NCBI GenBank assembly: GCA_036342255.1
Contig: JAZAUS010000005.1
Location: forward strand, 70,393-134,392
Length of the DNA: 64,000 nt
Origin: RUG11198 sp036342255
GTDB lineage: Bacteria > Bacillota_I > Bacilli_A > RF39 > UBA660
Reading direction: 5' to 3'
Both the position numbers and the translations under genes were made by a program. The notes under the pieces were generated by a model. It was not told the DNA's origin. It searched no databases and was given only the letters and a program-made list of their open reading frames with translations. Shown here in pieces: positions 45,567-54,991 of the stretch (positions are counted from its first letter, which is position 1; the number at the start of each line of letters is the position of its first letter).

Positions 45567-47756
45567 TCATTCACCTCGTTTTAAAACTTTCCTCACAAAA
45601 TAAACAAAAGATTTTGGAAACTTTATTTTATTAATAAGTTTCCATTTAGTAGAATTAACTATTTCATTTAATTCTTCGAATTCACTAGTTTCAGAAAAAA
45701 TAATTTCATCTAATTTATCAAAAGTATAAGTGAAATCAATTTTATTAATATCATAAAATTCATCATACTCACTACACATTTCTTTTATAGTTTTTATTTT
45801 ATATTCATCTATCTTTTTTATTACTTCATTATATTCTTTTTTATCATTAAAAATACTCTCTATTTTCTTAACTATTTCATTTGTATTACTATTTAAATCT
45901 ACAGTCCAACCAAATCCGTATTTTTTTACTCTGTCAGCACCAGCTCCTATATCAAAACTAAGAACCGGAATACCAGCAGATATAGCCTCATTAAGAGTAT
46001 AAGAATAAGTTTCTGGCCATTTTTGAAAGAAGCAAATCAAATCTATATTATTTTCTTTCAATAACTCAAGTAAATCTTCTCTTTTATATAATCCATGATA
46101 TTTATAATTATTTCTATTTTTTGTTAATTCTTTTATTTCACTATAACCAAAAGTATGAAATTTAATATTACCATAAGATTTTTTTATAACATCAAGTAAT
46201 ATATTACCACCTTTATGATTACACATTACACCAATCATAGCAACATTGTATACACCTTTATTTATATTTGGTCTATAATCACTTTTTACCATTTCAATAC
46301 CATGCTCAATAACATCAATTTTCAAATCTTTATAATAGTCCAAAATATACTTTTTAGCATTTTCAGACGGAGTAATAATCTTATCTACTTTCTTCAAAAA
46401 ATCATACCATCTTTTTTGCCAAATCTCAACAATATTATTATTCAAAGCAATCTGCTTTTTTAAACAATCTTTGCATTTTTTTTCACTCTGTTTTTTATTT
46501 AAACAACAATCATTACCTAACTCTAACATATTAATAGTAGGACATAAACAATAAAAATCATGCAATGTAATAGCAACTTTTATATTCATTTTTTTTGCAA
46601 CATCTAAAATATCAAAATAATGTCCCTGCAAATGATGAATATGAATCATCTTTATATTAAAATCTTGTAAAATAACATTAATCATATTCTTATATTCTTC
46701 ATTGTAAAAAGAATACTTACTATGTACAAATATTTTTTTTAATAATATTAGCCTCTCCTCACCATCAATTATACTAGATAAAGTATAATTTTCTGTTAAA
46801 GTACTTCTTGACAAAACGAAAAAATTATATTTATCAGAAAGACCACTTATTAAATCTTTTACATGAAGTGTAGTACCACCTGTTTTTGTCTCCCAATTAT
46901 GAATTAAAATTAAGACATTAGTTTTTTTGTTTAACAATTTTAAACCATAATATATTTTATTAGAATAATTCTTAATTGGCATTCTTTTAAGCCAATGTTT
47001 AGTTTTTTGACAATAAATTGGATATCTTTCTTCTAATATTTTTAAATGTTCTTCTAACACCTCATTTCTCTTATTTTTAAAAGATTGACTTTCTTTATGA
47101 TATACAATTGTATTATCACATAATAAATGTCTATAACCATAATCTAAACATCTATAACAAAAATCATTTTCCTCCCCATATCCTTTACCAAATGTTTTAT
47201 CATCAAAATAACCAACTATTTTCAATACTTCTCGTTTTATAAATAAACAAAATCCATGTCCTGTTGGAATTTCTGGAAAATTACCATTTGAATTTTTCTC
47301 AAATATCTTATTATAATAATCAATATCTATATCATCTATCTCATTTTTCTCAAGCAAATTTGGAATTGATACTAAAGTTGCATTATTTGAAAAAGGTGTA
47401 ACAGTAGCAACATTTTTTTGACTATATGCACATTCACTGATTTTCTCAAGCCATTTTTTTCCAACAACAGTATCACTATTTAGAAGCAAAACATCATTTG
47501 TTGACAATTTCATTCCTTTATTAACTGTACCAACAAATCCTAAATTTTCTTCATTATTAATTACTTTAATATTTTTTTCTTTATACTTCTTTTCTATTTT
47601 TTTCAAATAAGATTGTATTTTATTATCAGTACTTTTATCATTAATTAAAATCAATCCATTATTATTTAAATCAGTATTCTCAATAACAGAATTAACACAT
47701 TCAACCAAACTATCATAAGCATTATAAACAGGTATAATTATATCACATTTTTTCAT
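45567..47756 (-). CDS. GT2-GT4 fusion glycosyltransferase
   Basis: 729 aa. Residues 1-~250 are a GT2 domain (CDIIIPVYNAYDSL, LLNSDTVV, PTGHGFCLF, KGYGEENDF). Residues ~290-660 form a GT-B domain of the GT4 type (LIHNWETKTGGTTLHVKDL, IHIHHLQGH, GVMCNHKGG, EAISAGIPVLSFD). A short charged tail follows. The start at 47756 has GGAGGAGATATA. One polypeptide could add two successive sugars. It sits directly after the ABC permease gene. Confidence 0.88.
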   Translation of the reverse strand: MKKCDIIIPVYNAYDSLVECVNSVIENTDLNNNGLILINDKSTDNKIQSYLKKIEKKYKEKNIKVINNEENLGFVGTVNKGMKLSTNDVLLLNSDTVVGKKWLEKISECAYSQKNVATVTPFSNNATLVSIPNLLEKNEIDDIDIDYYNKIFEKNSNGNFPEIPTGHGFCLFIKREVLKIVGYFDDKTFGKGYGEENDFCYRCLDYGYRHLLCDNTIVYHKESQSFKNKRNEVLEEHLKILEERYPIYCQKTKHWLKRMPIKNYSNKIYYGLKLLNKKTNVLILIHNWETKTGGTTLHVKDLISGLSDKYNFFVLSRSTLTENYTLSSIIDGEERLILLKKIFVHSKYSFYNEEYKNMINVILQDFNIKMIHIHHLQGHYFDILDVAKKMNIKVAITLHDFYCLCPTINMLELGNDCCLNKKQSEKKCKDCLKKQIALNNNIVEIWQKRWYDFLKKVDKIITPSENAKKYILDYYKDLKIDVIEHGIEMVKSDYRPNINKGVYNVAMIGVMCNHKGGNILLDVIKKSYGNIKFHTFGYSEIKELTKNRNNYKYHGLYKREDLLELLKENNIDLICFFQKWPETYSYTLNEAISAGIPVLSFDIGAGADRVKKYGFGWTVDLNSNTNEIVKKIESIFNDKKEYNEVIKKIDEYKIKTIKEMCSEYDEFYDINKIDFTYTFDKLDEIIFSETSEFEELNEIVNSTKWKLINKIKFPKSFVYFVRKVLKRGE

Positions 47757-47757
47757 A

Positions 47758-48531
47758 TTATATCTCCTCCGCAAACCCTCTCTGAAGCTTATCAAACACC
47801 TTATAACCTATAAAAAATAATAATATACTAAACATAGATATTATTCCTAAATTAATCAAATTAGGCATTTGCTTATAATAGAAAATACTATGATAAGCTT
47901 GTATAATATAAGCAACAGGATTCAATCTTAATATTATTTTAAATTTATCTGGAACATAATCCACAGTATATAAAATTGGTGTCACATAAAACAACATACT
48001 AATTATAAAATTAACAATATGTTCTATATCCCTAACATATATTTCTAATGCCCCTAATATAAAAACTAATCCTAAAGTAAATATATATTGAATAATCACT
48101 ACAATTGGTAAAAACAATAAAGAATAACCAATTCCTACTCCACTAAATAAAGCAAACAACACAATAATTATGCAAGATATCAAAAAATTAACTAAACAAC
48201 TAGTAACACTTGAAATTGGTAGAATAATTCTTGGAAAATAAACTTTTTTTATTATATCAGCATTAAATAAAATAGAATTCATACCAGCATTTAACGCTGT
48301 TGTAAAAAATGTCCATGGTATAATACCAGCTATTAAATATATTAAATAATGCTCTATATTAAATCTCATAATAAAATGAAATACTATAGCATAAACAACA
48401 ACCGATAATAATGGATTAATAAAAGACCATAAAACCCCTAAAAATGAACCTTTATATTTACCTCTTACATCTTTTTTTACATTAGATTTCAAAAATTCTT
48501 TATAAACAATAATTTCATTTATATTTTTCAT
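47758..48531 (-). CDS. Polysaccharide ABC exporter permease (TagG/RgpC/Wzm-like)
   Basis: About 257 aa with six membrane helices of the ABC-2 type; the amphipathic KDVRGKYKGSFLGVLWSF opening is diagnostic of polysaccharide and teichoic-acid exporters. Of the in-frame starts, ATG 48531 has the best spacing to TAGGTGG. Pairs with the ATPase immediately upstream to flip a finished lipid-linked polymer. Confidence 0.93.
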   Translation of the reverse strand: MKNINEIIVYKEFLKSNVKKDVRGKYKGSFLGVLWSFINPLLSVVVYAIVFHFIMRFNIEHYLIYLIAGIIPWTFFTTALNAGMNSILFNADIIKKVYFPRIILPISSVTSCLVNFLISCIIIVLFALFSGVGIGYSLLFLPIVVIIQYIFTLGLVFILGALEIYVRDIEHIVNFIISMLFYVTPILYTVDYVPDKFKIILRLNPVAYIIQAYHSIFYYKQMPNLINLGIISMFSILLFFIGYKVFDKLQRGFAEEI

Positions 48532-48540
48532 CATAACCAC

Positions 48541-49287
48541 CTACATACATACTTTCAAATATTCATCTACAACTTTCTCACATTTTCCATCCAGTCTAAT
48601 TTCACCATCGTGAATCCATATAGCTCTATCACATAACTGTTTAACAGAATCTAAACTATGTGAAACCATAACAATAGTCTTTCCACTTTTCTTCAACTCC
48701 ATTAATTTATTATGACATTTTTCCTGAAAATGCTGATCACCTACTGCTAATATTTCATCTATAAGTAATATATCAGCATTTACATTTATAGCTATTGAGA
48801 AAGCAAGTCTCATATACATACCTGATGAATATGTCCTAACTGGATTATCAATAAATTCTTCTAATTCAGAAAAACTAATTATTTCATCCAATCTATCATC
48901 AATTTCTTTTTTTGACAATCCAAAAATAGATGCATTAAAATAAATATTTTCTATTCCAGAAAAATCTGGATGGAACCCGGCACCTAATTCTAATAATGAA
49001 GTTAGTTTTCCATGTGTTATAACACTTCCATGAGTTGGATAATATATCTTAGTCATAAGTTTTAATAATGTACTCTTACCACTACCATTATCTCCAATTA
49101 AAGCTACTGTTTCTCCTTTTTTAATTTCTAAATTTATCTTCTTTAGTACAATTCTTGTATCTTTTTTTCCTCTTGAAAAAAAGAGTAATTTTTCTTTTAA
49201 TGTATTAGCTTTATCAAGATATATTTTAAATTCTTTTGTCATATTTATAACTTTTATGGCAGTTCCATTTCGTTCGTTCTTTTTCAT
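48541..49287 (-). CDS. Polysaccharide ABC exporter ATPase (TagH/RgpD/Wzt-like)
   Basis: 248 aa. Walker A GDNGSGKST, signature YSSGMYMRLAFS, Walker B ILLIDEIL and the switch His are intact. LLELGAGFHPDFSGIENIY is typical of Wzt/TagH. No C-terminal carbohydrate-binding domain, so it is the short form. Start at 49287 after GGAGGTAGGA; first gene of a five- to six-gene unit with permease, transferases and the GT-C protein. Confidence 0.94.
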   Translation of the reverse strand: MKKNERNGTAIKVINMTKEFKIYLDKANTLKEKLLFFSRGKKDTRIVLKKINLEIKKGETVALIGDNGSGKSTLLKLMTKIYYPTHGSVITHGKLTSLLELGAGFHPDFSGIENIYFNASIFGLSKKEIDDRLDEIISFSELEEFIDNPVRTYSSGMYMRLAFSIAINVNADILLIDEILAVGDQHFQEKCHNKLMELKKSGKTIVMVSHSLDSVKQLCDRAIWIHDGEIRLDGKCEKVVDEYLKVCM

Positions 49288-49312
49288 TCCTACCTCCAAT
49301 ATGTACTTATTT

Positions 49313-49341
49313 ATTATATCATATTTAATAAATCATAACAA
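49313..49341 (-). promoter_or_regulatory. Promoter of the ABC-export unit
   Basis: Minus strand TTGTTA (49336-49341), 17-base spacer, TATAAT (49313-49318) in TGATATAAT. Confidence 0.7.
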
Positions 49342-49380
49342 CTTTATTACACAAAAATGACACAAAATAAACAATAATAA

Positions 49381-49411
49381 AAAAGCAATAACAATTTCAG
49401 TTATTACTTTT
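49381..49411 (-). terminator. Terminator of the tagO-like/rml unit
   Basis: Twelve-base arms (49381-49392 and 49400-49411, one G-T pair) overlapping the rmlC stop, followed by Ts on the minus strand. Confidence 0.8.
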
Positions 49412-50006
49412 TAGAATATTTAAAATAATCTGGACTTTTTCTTAAAGTTAAATGTTTTCCATCTTTTTCACTAGTAAGTGGATTATCTATTCCATATTCT
49501 TTAAACATACCATTCCAATCTATACCAAGCTCTGGATCATTCCAAAGTATTCCACCTTCCATACTAGGTGCATAATCATTATCAATTAGATATTGAAATA
49601 TAGTATTATCTTCTAAACTAATAAATCCATGAGCAAACCCACGTGGCACATATAATTGCCTTCCACTAGTTTTATCATTTGAATCATAAGGCTTTAACAA
49701 TACAGCAACATGTTTACCATAGGTAGGAGAACCTACCCTTATATCTACTACTACATCTATAGCAGCCCCATTTATTACTTCAACTAATTTAGTTTGACAA
49801 TATGGATCTTTTTGAAAATGAAGTCCTCTTACTACTCCTTTAGAGCTTTTACTTCTATTACATTGTACTACTCCTTCAAAAAACAATCCATTTTCTTCCA
49901 TATCTTTTTGAATAAAGAATGGACTAAAATATCCTCTATCATCTCCAAAAACACTAGGTTCAACTATATAACAATCTTTAAGTTCAGTTTCTATTTTTTT
50001 TAACAT
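49404..50006 (-). CDS. rmlC: dTDP-4-dehydrorhamnose 3,5-epimerase
   Basis: Third enzyme of dTDP-L-rhamnose synthesis, a cupin dimer. GVVRGLHFQ with the catalytic His, VDIRVGSPTYGKHV and YVPRGFAHGF are present; 200 aa is normal to slightly long. It overlaps rmlB by one base and ends its unit. Confidence 0.96.
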   Translation of the reverse strand: MLKKIETELKDCYIVEPSVFGDDRGYFSPFFIQKDMEENGLFFEGVVQCNRSKSSKGVVRGLHFQKDPYCQTKLVEVINGAAIDVVVDIRVGSPTYGKHVAVLLKPYDSNDKTSGRQLYVPRGFAHGFISLEDNTIFQYLIDNDYAPSMEGGILWNDPELGIDWNGMFKEYGIDNPLTSEKDGKHLTLRKSPDYFKYSKK

Positions 50007-51019
50007 TATTTATCTTCTCCCTTGTATGCTTCTTTATATTCTCCTGATAATATATTATCTATCCATTCTTTATTATTAATATACCAATCTACTGTTTCTT
50101 TAATTCCATTTTCAAAATTATATGTTAAATCCCAACCTAATTCTTTTTCTACTTTTGTTGAATCAATAGCATATCTTAAATCATGACCTTTTCTATCTTC
50201 AACAAAAGTAATTAAAGATTCTGGTTTATCTAATTGTTTTAATATAGTTTTTACTACTTCTAAATTAGTTCTCTCACTATGTCCTCCTAAATTGTATACT
50301 TCTCCATCACGACCATTTCTAACAATTAAATCTACTCCTATGTTATGATCTATTACATGAATCCAATCTCTTACGTTTTCTCCTTTACCATATACAGGTA
50401 TATTTTCATTTTTTAAAGCCTTACTAATAACAACAGGTATTAGTTTTTCAGGAAATTGATATGGTCCATAGTTATTAGAACATCTTGATATAGTAACTGG
50501 TAATCCATACGTTCTAGCATAGGCCATAACAAGTAAATCGGCTGATGCTTTTGAAGATGAGTATGGACTTGAAGTATGAAGTGGTGTATCTTCTTTAAAT
50601 AATAAATCTGGTCTATCTAAAGGTAAATCTCCATATACTTCATCAGTAGATATTTGATGATATCTTTTAATACCATATTTACGACAAGCATCCAATAAGA
50701 CACTAGTACCTATAATATTTGTAGTTAAAAATATTTCTGGATTCTTAATACTATTATCAACATGGCTTTCAGCAGCAAAATTAATTACAATATCAAACTT
50801 CTCTTCTTCAAATAATTTATCTATAAACTCTCTATCAGTAATATCACCTTTAACAAATTTATAATTATCATATTCTTCTAAATCTTTTATATTATTATAA
50901 TTTCCAGCATATGTTAAAGCATCTAAACATACAAAATAATCGTTTGGATATTTTTTTACTTCATAATGCATAAAATTACTACCAATAAACCCTGCTCCAC
51001 CAGTAACTAAAAATTTCAT
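50006..51019 (-). CDS. rmlB: dTDP-glucose 4,6-dehydratase
   Basis: Second step of the pathway, an extended SDR. FLVTGGAGFIGSNF binds NAD, STDEVYGDL holds the active Thr-Asp-Glu, and YSSSKASAD the Tyr/Lys pair. 337 aa, start after AAGTAGGTAG. Twelve bases after the rmlA-rmlD fusion. Confidence 0.97.
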   Translation of the reverse strand: MKFLVTGGAGFIGSNFMHYEVKKYPNDYFVCLDALTYAGNYNNIKDLEEYDNYKFVKGDITDREFIDKLFEEEKFDIVINFAAESHVDNSIKNPEIFLTTNIIGTSVLLDACRKYGIKRYHQISTDEVYGDLPLDRPDLLFKEDTPLHTSSPYSSSKASADLLVMAYARTYGLPVTISRCSNNYGPYQFPEKLIPVVISKALKNENIPVYGKGENVRDWIHVIDHNIGVDLIVRNGRDGEVYNLGGHSERTNLEVVKTILKQLDKPESLITFVEDRKGHDLRYAIDSTKVEKELGWDLTYNFENGIKETVDWYINNKEWIDNILSGEYKEAYKGEDK

Positions 51020-51031
51020 TAACTTATCTAC

Positions 51032-52807
51032 CTACTTTCTTACTAATACTTTTGCTTTTGCTAATTCATCGCAATACCTATCTGTTGCATCTTGCCAACT
51101 AGGTAATCTATCAAAGCCAAATTCATCTAATTTAGATTTATCCATTTTAGAATTCATTGGTCTTGTTGCTATTTTACTTGTATCTTTATCTTTGTAATAT
51201 TCTGCTGTTGTAACAGGTATTACTTTAGTATCTTTATTATTACTCTTAAATATATAGTCGGCAAATTCAGCCCATGAACAATATCCTTCATTGGTAACAT
51301 GATAGGTTCCATATTTATCTGTTAGACTCATATCAACAAGTAATTTTGCTAAGTCAACAGTATAAGTTGGAGAACCTACTTGATCATTTACAACTGTTAA
51401 TGTATCGTGGTTATCTGATAATTTTAACATAGTCTTAATAAAATTATTACCATTAATACCAAATACCCATGATATTCTAGTTATATAATGTTTAGGATTT
51501 CTTCTTACTTCCTCTTCTCCTTTATATTTAGTATCTCCATATACACTTAATGGATGAACTTTATCATCTGGTTTATATGTACCCTCTTTAGTTCCATCAA
51601 AGACATAGTCTGTTGACATATATAATAATTTGGCATCTGTTGCTATTGCTGCATCAACCATATTTTTAGTACCTACTACATTGACATTGTAGCATGTATC
51701 TTTCATGTCTTTAGATTCTTCTGCTTTATCTACAGCAGTCCATGCAGCACAATGGAATATAACATCAGGCTTATATTTTTTAATCATATCCATTACTTTA
51801 TCTTTATCTGTAATATCTAATTCTTCTAACTGTGGTGCCATAATATTCTTAAATCCTCTTTTTCTTAATTCTAATTCTATATCATGACCTAATTGTCCAC
51901 CTATTCCTGTAATAAAAAACTTCATCCTATCTTTTAAAACTTTATCCAAAAACTGTCCATAACTATTTTTCTTTAATTCTTCAGCTCTTTCATATATTTC
52001 TTCGTTACCTATCCATCCTTTTCTATAAGCAATAGCTTCTGGACAACAAATAACTACGTCATTACTTTTTTGAATAGATGCAATCATATCAGTAGCTCTT
52101 TTTAAACTATCAAAAGTCCCAGTATCATACCAAACAAATCCACCATCTAATAGGCATGCATTTAAATCTCCTTGTTGCAAATACATATCATTAAGTGTTG
52201 TAATTTCTAACTCGCCTCTTGCTGATGGTTTAACTTCACGAGCCATTTTACTAACACCTTTCGGATAAAAATACAATCCCGTTATAGCAAATTTACTCTT
52301 TGGATTTTCGGGTTTTTCTTCAACACTAAGTACTTTAGTTCCTTCATCAGTTATTTCAAATTCCATAATACCGAAACGTTTAGGGTCTGGAACTCTATGT
52401 CCAAAGATAGTAGCTTTTCCATCTTTAGCATTATCACTTGCTTCCTTTAATTTTTTGTGCAAACCACTGCCATAGAAAATATTATCACCAAGTACCATAG
52501 CACAAGCATCATCACCTATAAACTCTTCACCTATTATGAATGCTTGGGCTAGTCCATCAGGACTTGGCTGAACAGCATAATTTAGATTTACTCCAAATTT
52601 ACTTCCATCTCCTAATAATCTTTTAAATCCTTTTTGATCCTCAGGTGTAGTAATAATTAATATATCCTTAATACCTGCTTCCATTAATACAGATAATGGA
52701 TAAAAAATCATTGGTTTATCAAATACTGGAACTAATTGTTTACTAATAGCCTCCGTGATAGGATATAGTCTAGTTCCAGAACCACCTGCTAAAATAATTC
52801 CTTTCAT
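51032..52807 (-). CDS. Fused glucose-1-phosphate thymidylyltransferase / dTDP-4-dehydrorhamnose reductase (RmlA-RmlD)
   Basis: 591 aa with two complete enzymes in one frame. Residues 1-~290 are RmlA: GIILAGGSGTRLYPIT, SKQLVPVFDKPM, VLGDNIFYG. From about residue 295 (KFFITGIGGQLGHDI) the rest is RmlD: STDYVFDG, the YGDTKYKGE Tyr/Lys pair, DQVGSPT. There is no stop and no good ribosome site at the junction (GATAGG sits too close to the internal ATG), so this is a true fusion of first and last pathway steps. Start at 52807 after AAGGAGG. Confidence 0.94.
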   Translation of the reverse strand: MKGIILAGGSGTRLYPITEAISKQLVPVFDKPMIFYPLSVLMEAGIKDILIITTPEDQKGFKRLLGDGSKFGVNLNYAVQPSPDGLAQAFIIGEEFIGDDACAMVLGDNIFYGSGLHKKLKEASDNAKDGKATIFGHRVPDPKRFGIMEFEITDEGTKVLSVEEKPENPKSKFAITGLYFYPKGVSKMAREVKPSARGELEITTLNDMYLQQGDLNACLLDGGFVWYDTGTFDSLKRATDMIASIQKSNDVVICCPEAIAYRKGWIGNEEIYERAEELKKNSYGQFLDKVLKDRMKFFITGIGGQLGHDIELELRKRGFKNIMAPQLEELDITDKDKVMDMIKKYKPDVIFHCAAWTAVDKAEESKDMKDTCYNVNVVGTKNMVDAAIATDAKLLYMSTDYVFDGTKEGTYKPDDKVHPLSVYGDTKYKGEEEVRRNPKHYITRISWVFGINGNNFIKTMLKLSDNHDTLTVVNDQVGSPTYTVDLAKLLVDMSLTDKYGTYHVTNEGYCSWAEFADYIFKSNNKDTKVIPVTTAEYYKDKDTSKIATRPMNSKMDKSKLDEFGFDRLPSWQDATDRYCDELAKAKVLVRK

Positions 52808-52823
52808 AAAACTTAAAACCTCC

Positions 52824-53849
52824 TTAATCATTTTTATTATGAATAATATCTGTTTTTATTATTAAAATTAAAACTAAAATAAACAAAACTATATATATAA
52901 TTATACCATAAAGTTGATTGTTAAAAACATAAATAATTGATGCTATAGCAAATAATATATCAACAATATATATAATTAACACTGTTTTTCTCACAGAAAA
53001 ATTAAGCTTTAATAACTGATGATGTAAATGACTTTTATCTGGTTTCATAATTGGCTCATGTTTTAATAGTCTTCTAACAATAGCAAATAATGTATCCATA
53101 ATTGGTATTGCTATCAAAAATACAGGTACAATTAAAGAAGTAAATGTAACATTCTTATAACCTAATAAAGCTATAATAGCAATAATATAACCTAAAAACA
53201 TACTTCCAGAATCACCCATAAATATAGATGCTGGATTAAAATTATGAACTAAAAATCCTAACGTAGCTCCTAGCATAATAAAAGTTAAAATTGTATCTAA
53301 ACCACTACTATTATTAAATAGAATAGCTACTACACCTATCATTGCAAAATATATAGCCGACAAACCACCAGCCAATCCATCTAAACCATCTATAAGATTT
53401 ATACAATTAATAATACCTACGATAAACAAAATTGTAATAATATAACTAAAAATTCCAAAATTTATATATATTCCAAAAGCACTAATATCTTTAAGTAATA
53501 TTCCACCAAAAATAGGTACAATAGATGCACCAATTATCTGACATATCAATTTATATCTAGCCTTTATAGGATTAATATCATCAATCATTCCTGCAAGAAC
53601 AATAATAAAACTACCAATAAGTATAGAATTCATCTGAATTGATTCATGACCAAAAAGCATATATCCCAATAAAAATCCAAGATATATACCCAAACCTCCC
53701 AATCTAGGAATAGGTTTTTTATGTACTTTCCTAGCATTAGGAACATCCATAGCATTTATATGAAGCGCAACCATCTTAATCACAGGCATAAACAATACTA
53801 CAAACATAAAAACCGTAAAAACAATTAATAATATTCTACTAACATCCAT
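52824..53849 (-). CDS. Undecaprenyl-phosphate sugar-1-phosphate transferase (TagO/WecA-like)
   Basis: 341 aa with about eleven membrane helices. DDINPIKARYKL, NLIDGLDGLAGG and FMGDSGSMFLGY are shared with MraY, but the late DKSHLHHQLL motif is the WecA/TagO type. It would move GlcNAc-1-phosphate onto undecaprenyl phosphate to start the wall polysaccharide. ATG 53849 follows GAGGTGTTTT. First gene of tagO-rmlAD-rmlB-rmlC, with a strong promoter. Confidence 0.92.
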   Translation of the reverse strand: MDVSRILLIVFTVFMFVVLFMPVIKMVALHINAMDVPNARKVHKKPIPRLGGLGIYLGFLLGYMLFGHESIQMNSILIGSFIIVLAGMIDDINPIKARYKLICQIIGASIVPIFGGILLKDISAFGIYINFGIFSYIITILFIVGIINCINLIDGLDGLAGGLSAIYFAMIGVVAILFNNSSGLDTILTFIMLGATLGFLVHNFNPASIFMGDSGSMFLGYIIAIIALLGYKNVTFTSLIVPVFLIAIPIMDTLFAIVRRLLKHEPIMKPDKSHLHHQLLKLNFSVRKTVLIIYIVDILFAIASIIYVFNNQLYGIIIYIVLFILVLILIIKTDIIHNKND

Positions 53850-53869
53850 AAAACACCTCAATCAATTAA

Positions 53870-53898
53870 ATTCTACCATATATAGCCATATTTTTCAA
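53870..53898 (-). promoter_or_regulatory. Promoter of the tagO-like/rml unit
   Basis: Minus strand TTGAAA (53893-53898), 17-base spacer, TAGAAT (53870-53875) with TGG extension. Confidence 0.7.
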
Positions 53899-53913
53899 TA
53901 AATTATACCCATT

Positions 53914-54567
53914 TTACATCTCTTTACTAATAACAACCTTATACTTACTATTACCCCTATATTGACCCTTATCATCTATATCACTAGCTAAATAAGTAAA
54001 CACACTTACCTCTATATCACTACTAACTTTATCTATATACATACTAGCAGTTAACTTAATAGAAGTTAACAACATATCATCATTATATTCTTCATTAGAT
54101 ATATGATCATAATAACCATCTCCCTGATGAATATCATCATACAAATATACTTGAATATAATTAAAAAAACTATCTACATCACTAGGCCTATAAATATATT
54201 TAGATATTTCACCATCAACAGTACTAAATTTAATATAATATCCAATCTTATATTTATCTATATCTCTATATTTACTATAATAACTATTAAAAACATCTTT
54301 AAATTTACCATCAATAATCTTATCATCATTAGTATAATAACATTCTAAAGATACAATATCTTTATATATAGTCATAGGGCTCTTATAATTAGCAATTTTA
54401 TTCTTATCTACATATAATGATAATTTAATAGGATTATTATCAACATACTTATCTTTAACTACTTCCTTATCAATTATCTTCTTAGCTTCCACTCTAACCT
54501 CTTTCCTATTATTACATCCAGATAATAATAGGAAAAAAATTATACTAAATAATATTATTCTTCTCAT
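53914..54567 (-). CDS. Lipoprotein of unknown function
   Basis: 217 aa with a clear lipobox (LLLSGC, Cys18) after a short basic hydrophobic leader, so it is lipid-anchored outside the cell. The rest is Tyr/Asp/Lys-rich and beta-like with no recognised domain. It follows gtrA-type gene by one base and is probably co-transcribed with it. Confidence 0.8.
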   Translation of the reverse strand: MRRIILFSIIFFLLLSGCNNRKEVRVEAKKIIDKEVVKDKYVDNNPIKLSLYVDKNKIANYKSPMTIYKDIVSLECYYTNDDKIIDGKFKDVFNSYYSKYRDIDKYKIGYYIKFSTVDGEISKYIYRPSDVDSFFNYIQVYLYDDIHQGDGYYDHISNEEYNDDMLLTSIKLTASMYIDKVSSDIEVSVFTYLASDIDDKGQYRGNSKYKVVISKEM

Positions 54568-54568
54568 A

Positions 54569-54991
54569 TTATCCCTTCTTAAAAACTAACACTTTACTAA
54601 ACAAATAATTACTTACAATAACAATTACCTGAGATATTATCTTTACAATTTTATCATTACCTTTTAGTAAAGTAACCCCCACTAACATAATAAACATATC
54701 CATTATTAAAGTAACTAATCTAGCAAAAACAAATTTACTAGCTTCCTCTATTTTATTTTCATTTTTGCTTTGAAACACATATTTTCTATTAGTTACATAA
54801 GCAAATATAACACCTACAATCCATGAAACAACATTAGCAACCTGTAACATTATTGGATCATCAGGATCAATTATAGTAAATGTTAATATATAATATACAA
54901 CCAATACTAATACTGTAGTTAAAAAACCAAATATTAAATAATTAATAACCTCCATATACTTCTTATATAAATCAATTATTTTCTTCATCAT
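54569..54991 (-). CDS. GtrA family membrane protein
   Basis: About 140 aa, four membrane helices, with FLTTVLVLVVYY, WIVGVIFAYVTNRKYVF (the NRKYVF motif is the family mark) and a final YLFSKVLVFKKG. GtrA proteins are thought to help move polyprenyl-phosphate sugars across the membrane. It overlaps the GT2 gene by about 20 bases; GTG 54997, ATG 54991 and ATG 54988 are all possible starts. Confidence 0.9.
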   Translation of the reverse strand: MMKKIIDLYKKYMEVINYLIFGFLTTVLVLVVYYILTFTIIDPDDPIMLQVANVVSWIVGVIFAYVTNRKYVFQSKNENKIEEASKFVFARLVTLIMDMFIMLVGVTLLKGNDKIVKIISQVIVIVSNYLFSKVLVFKKG

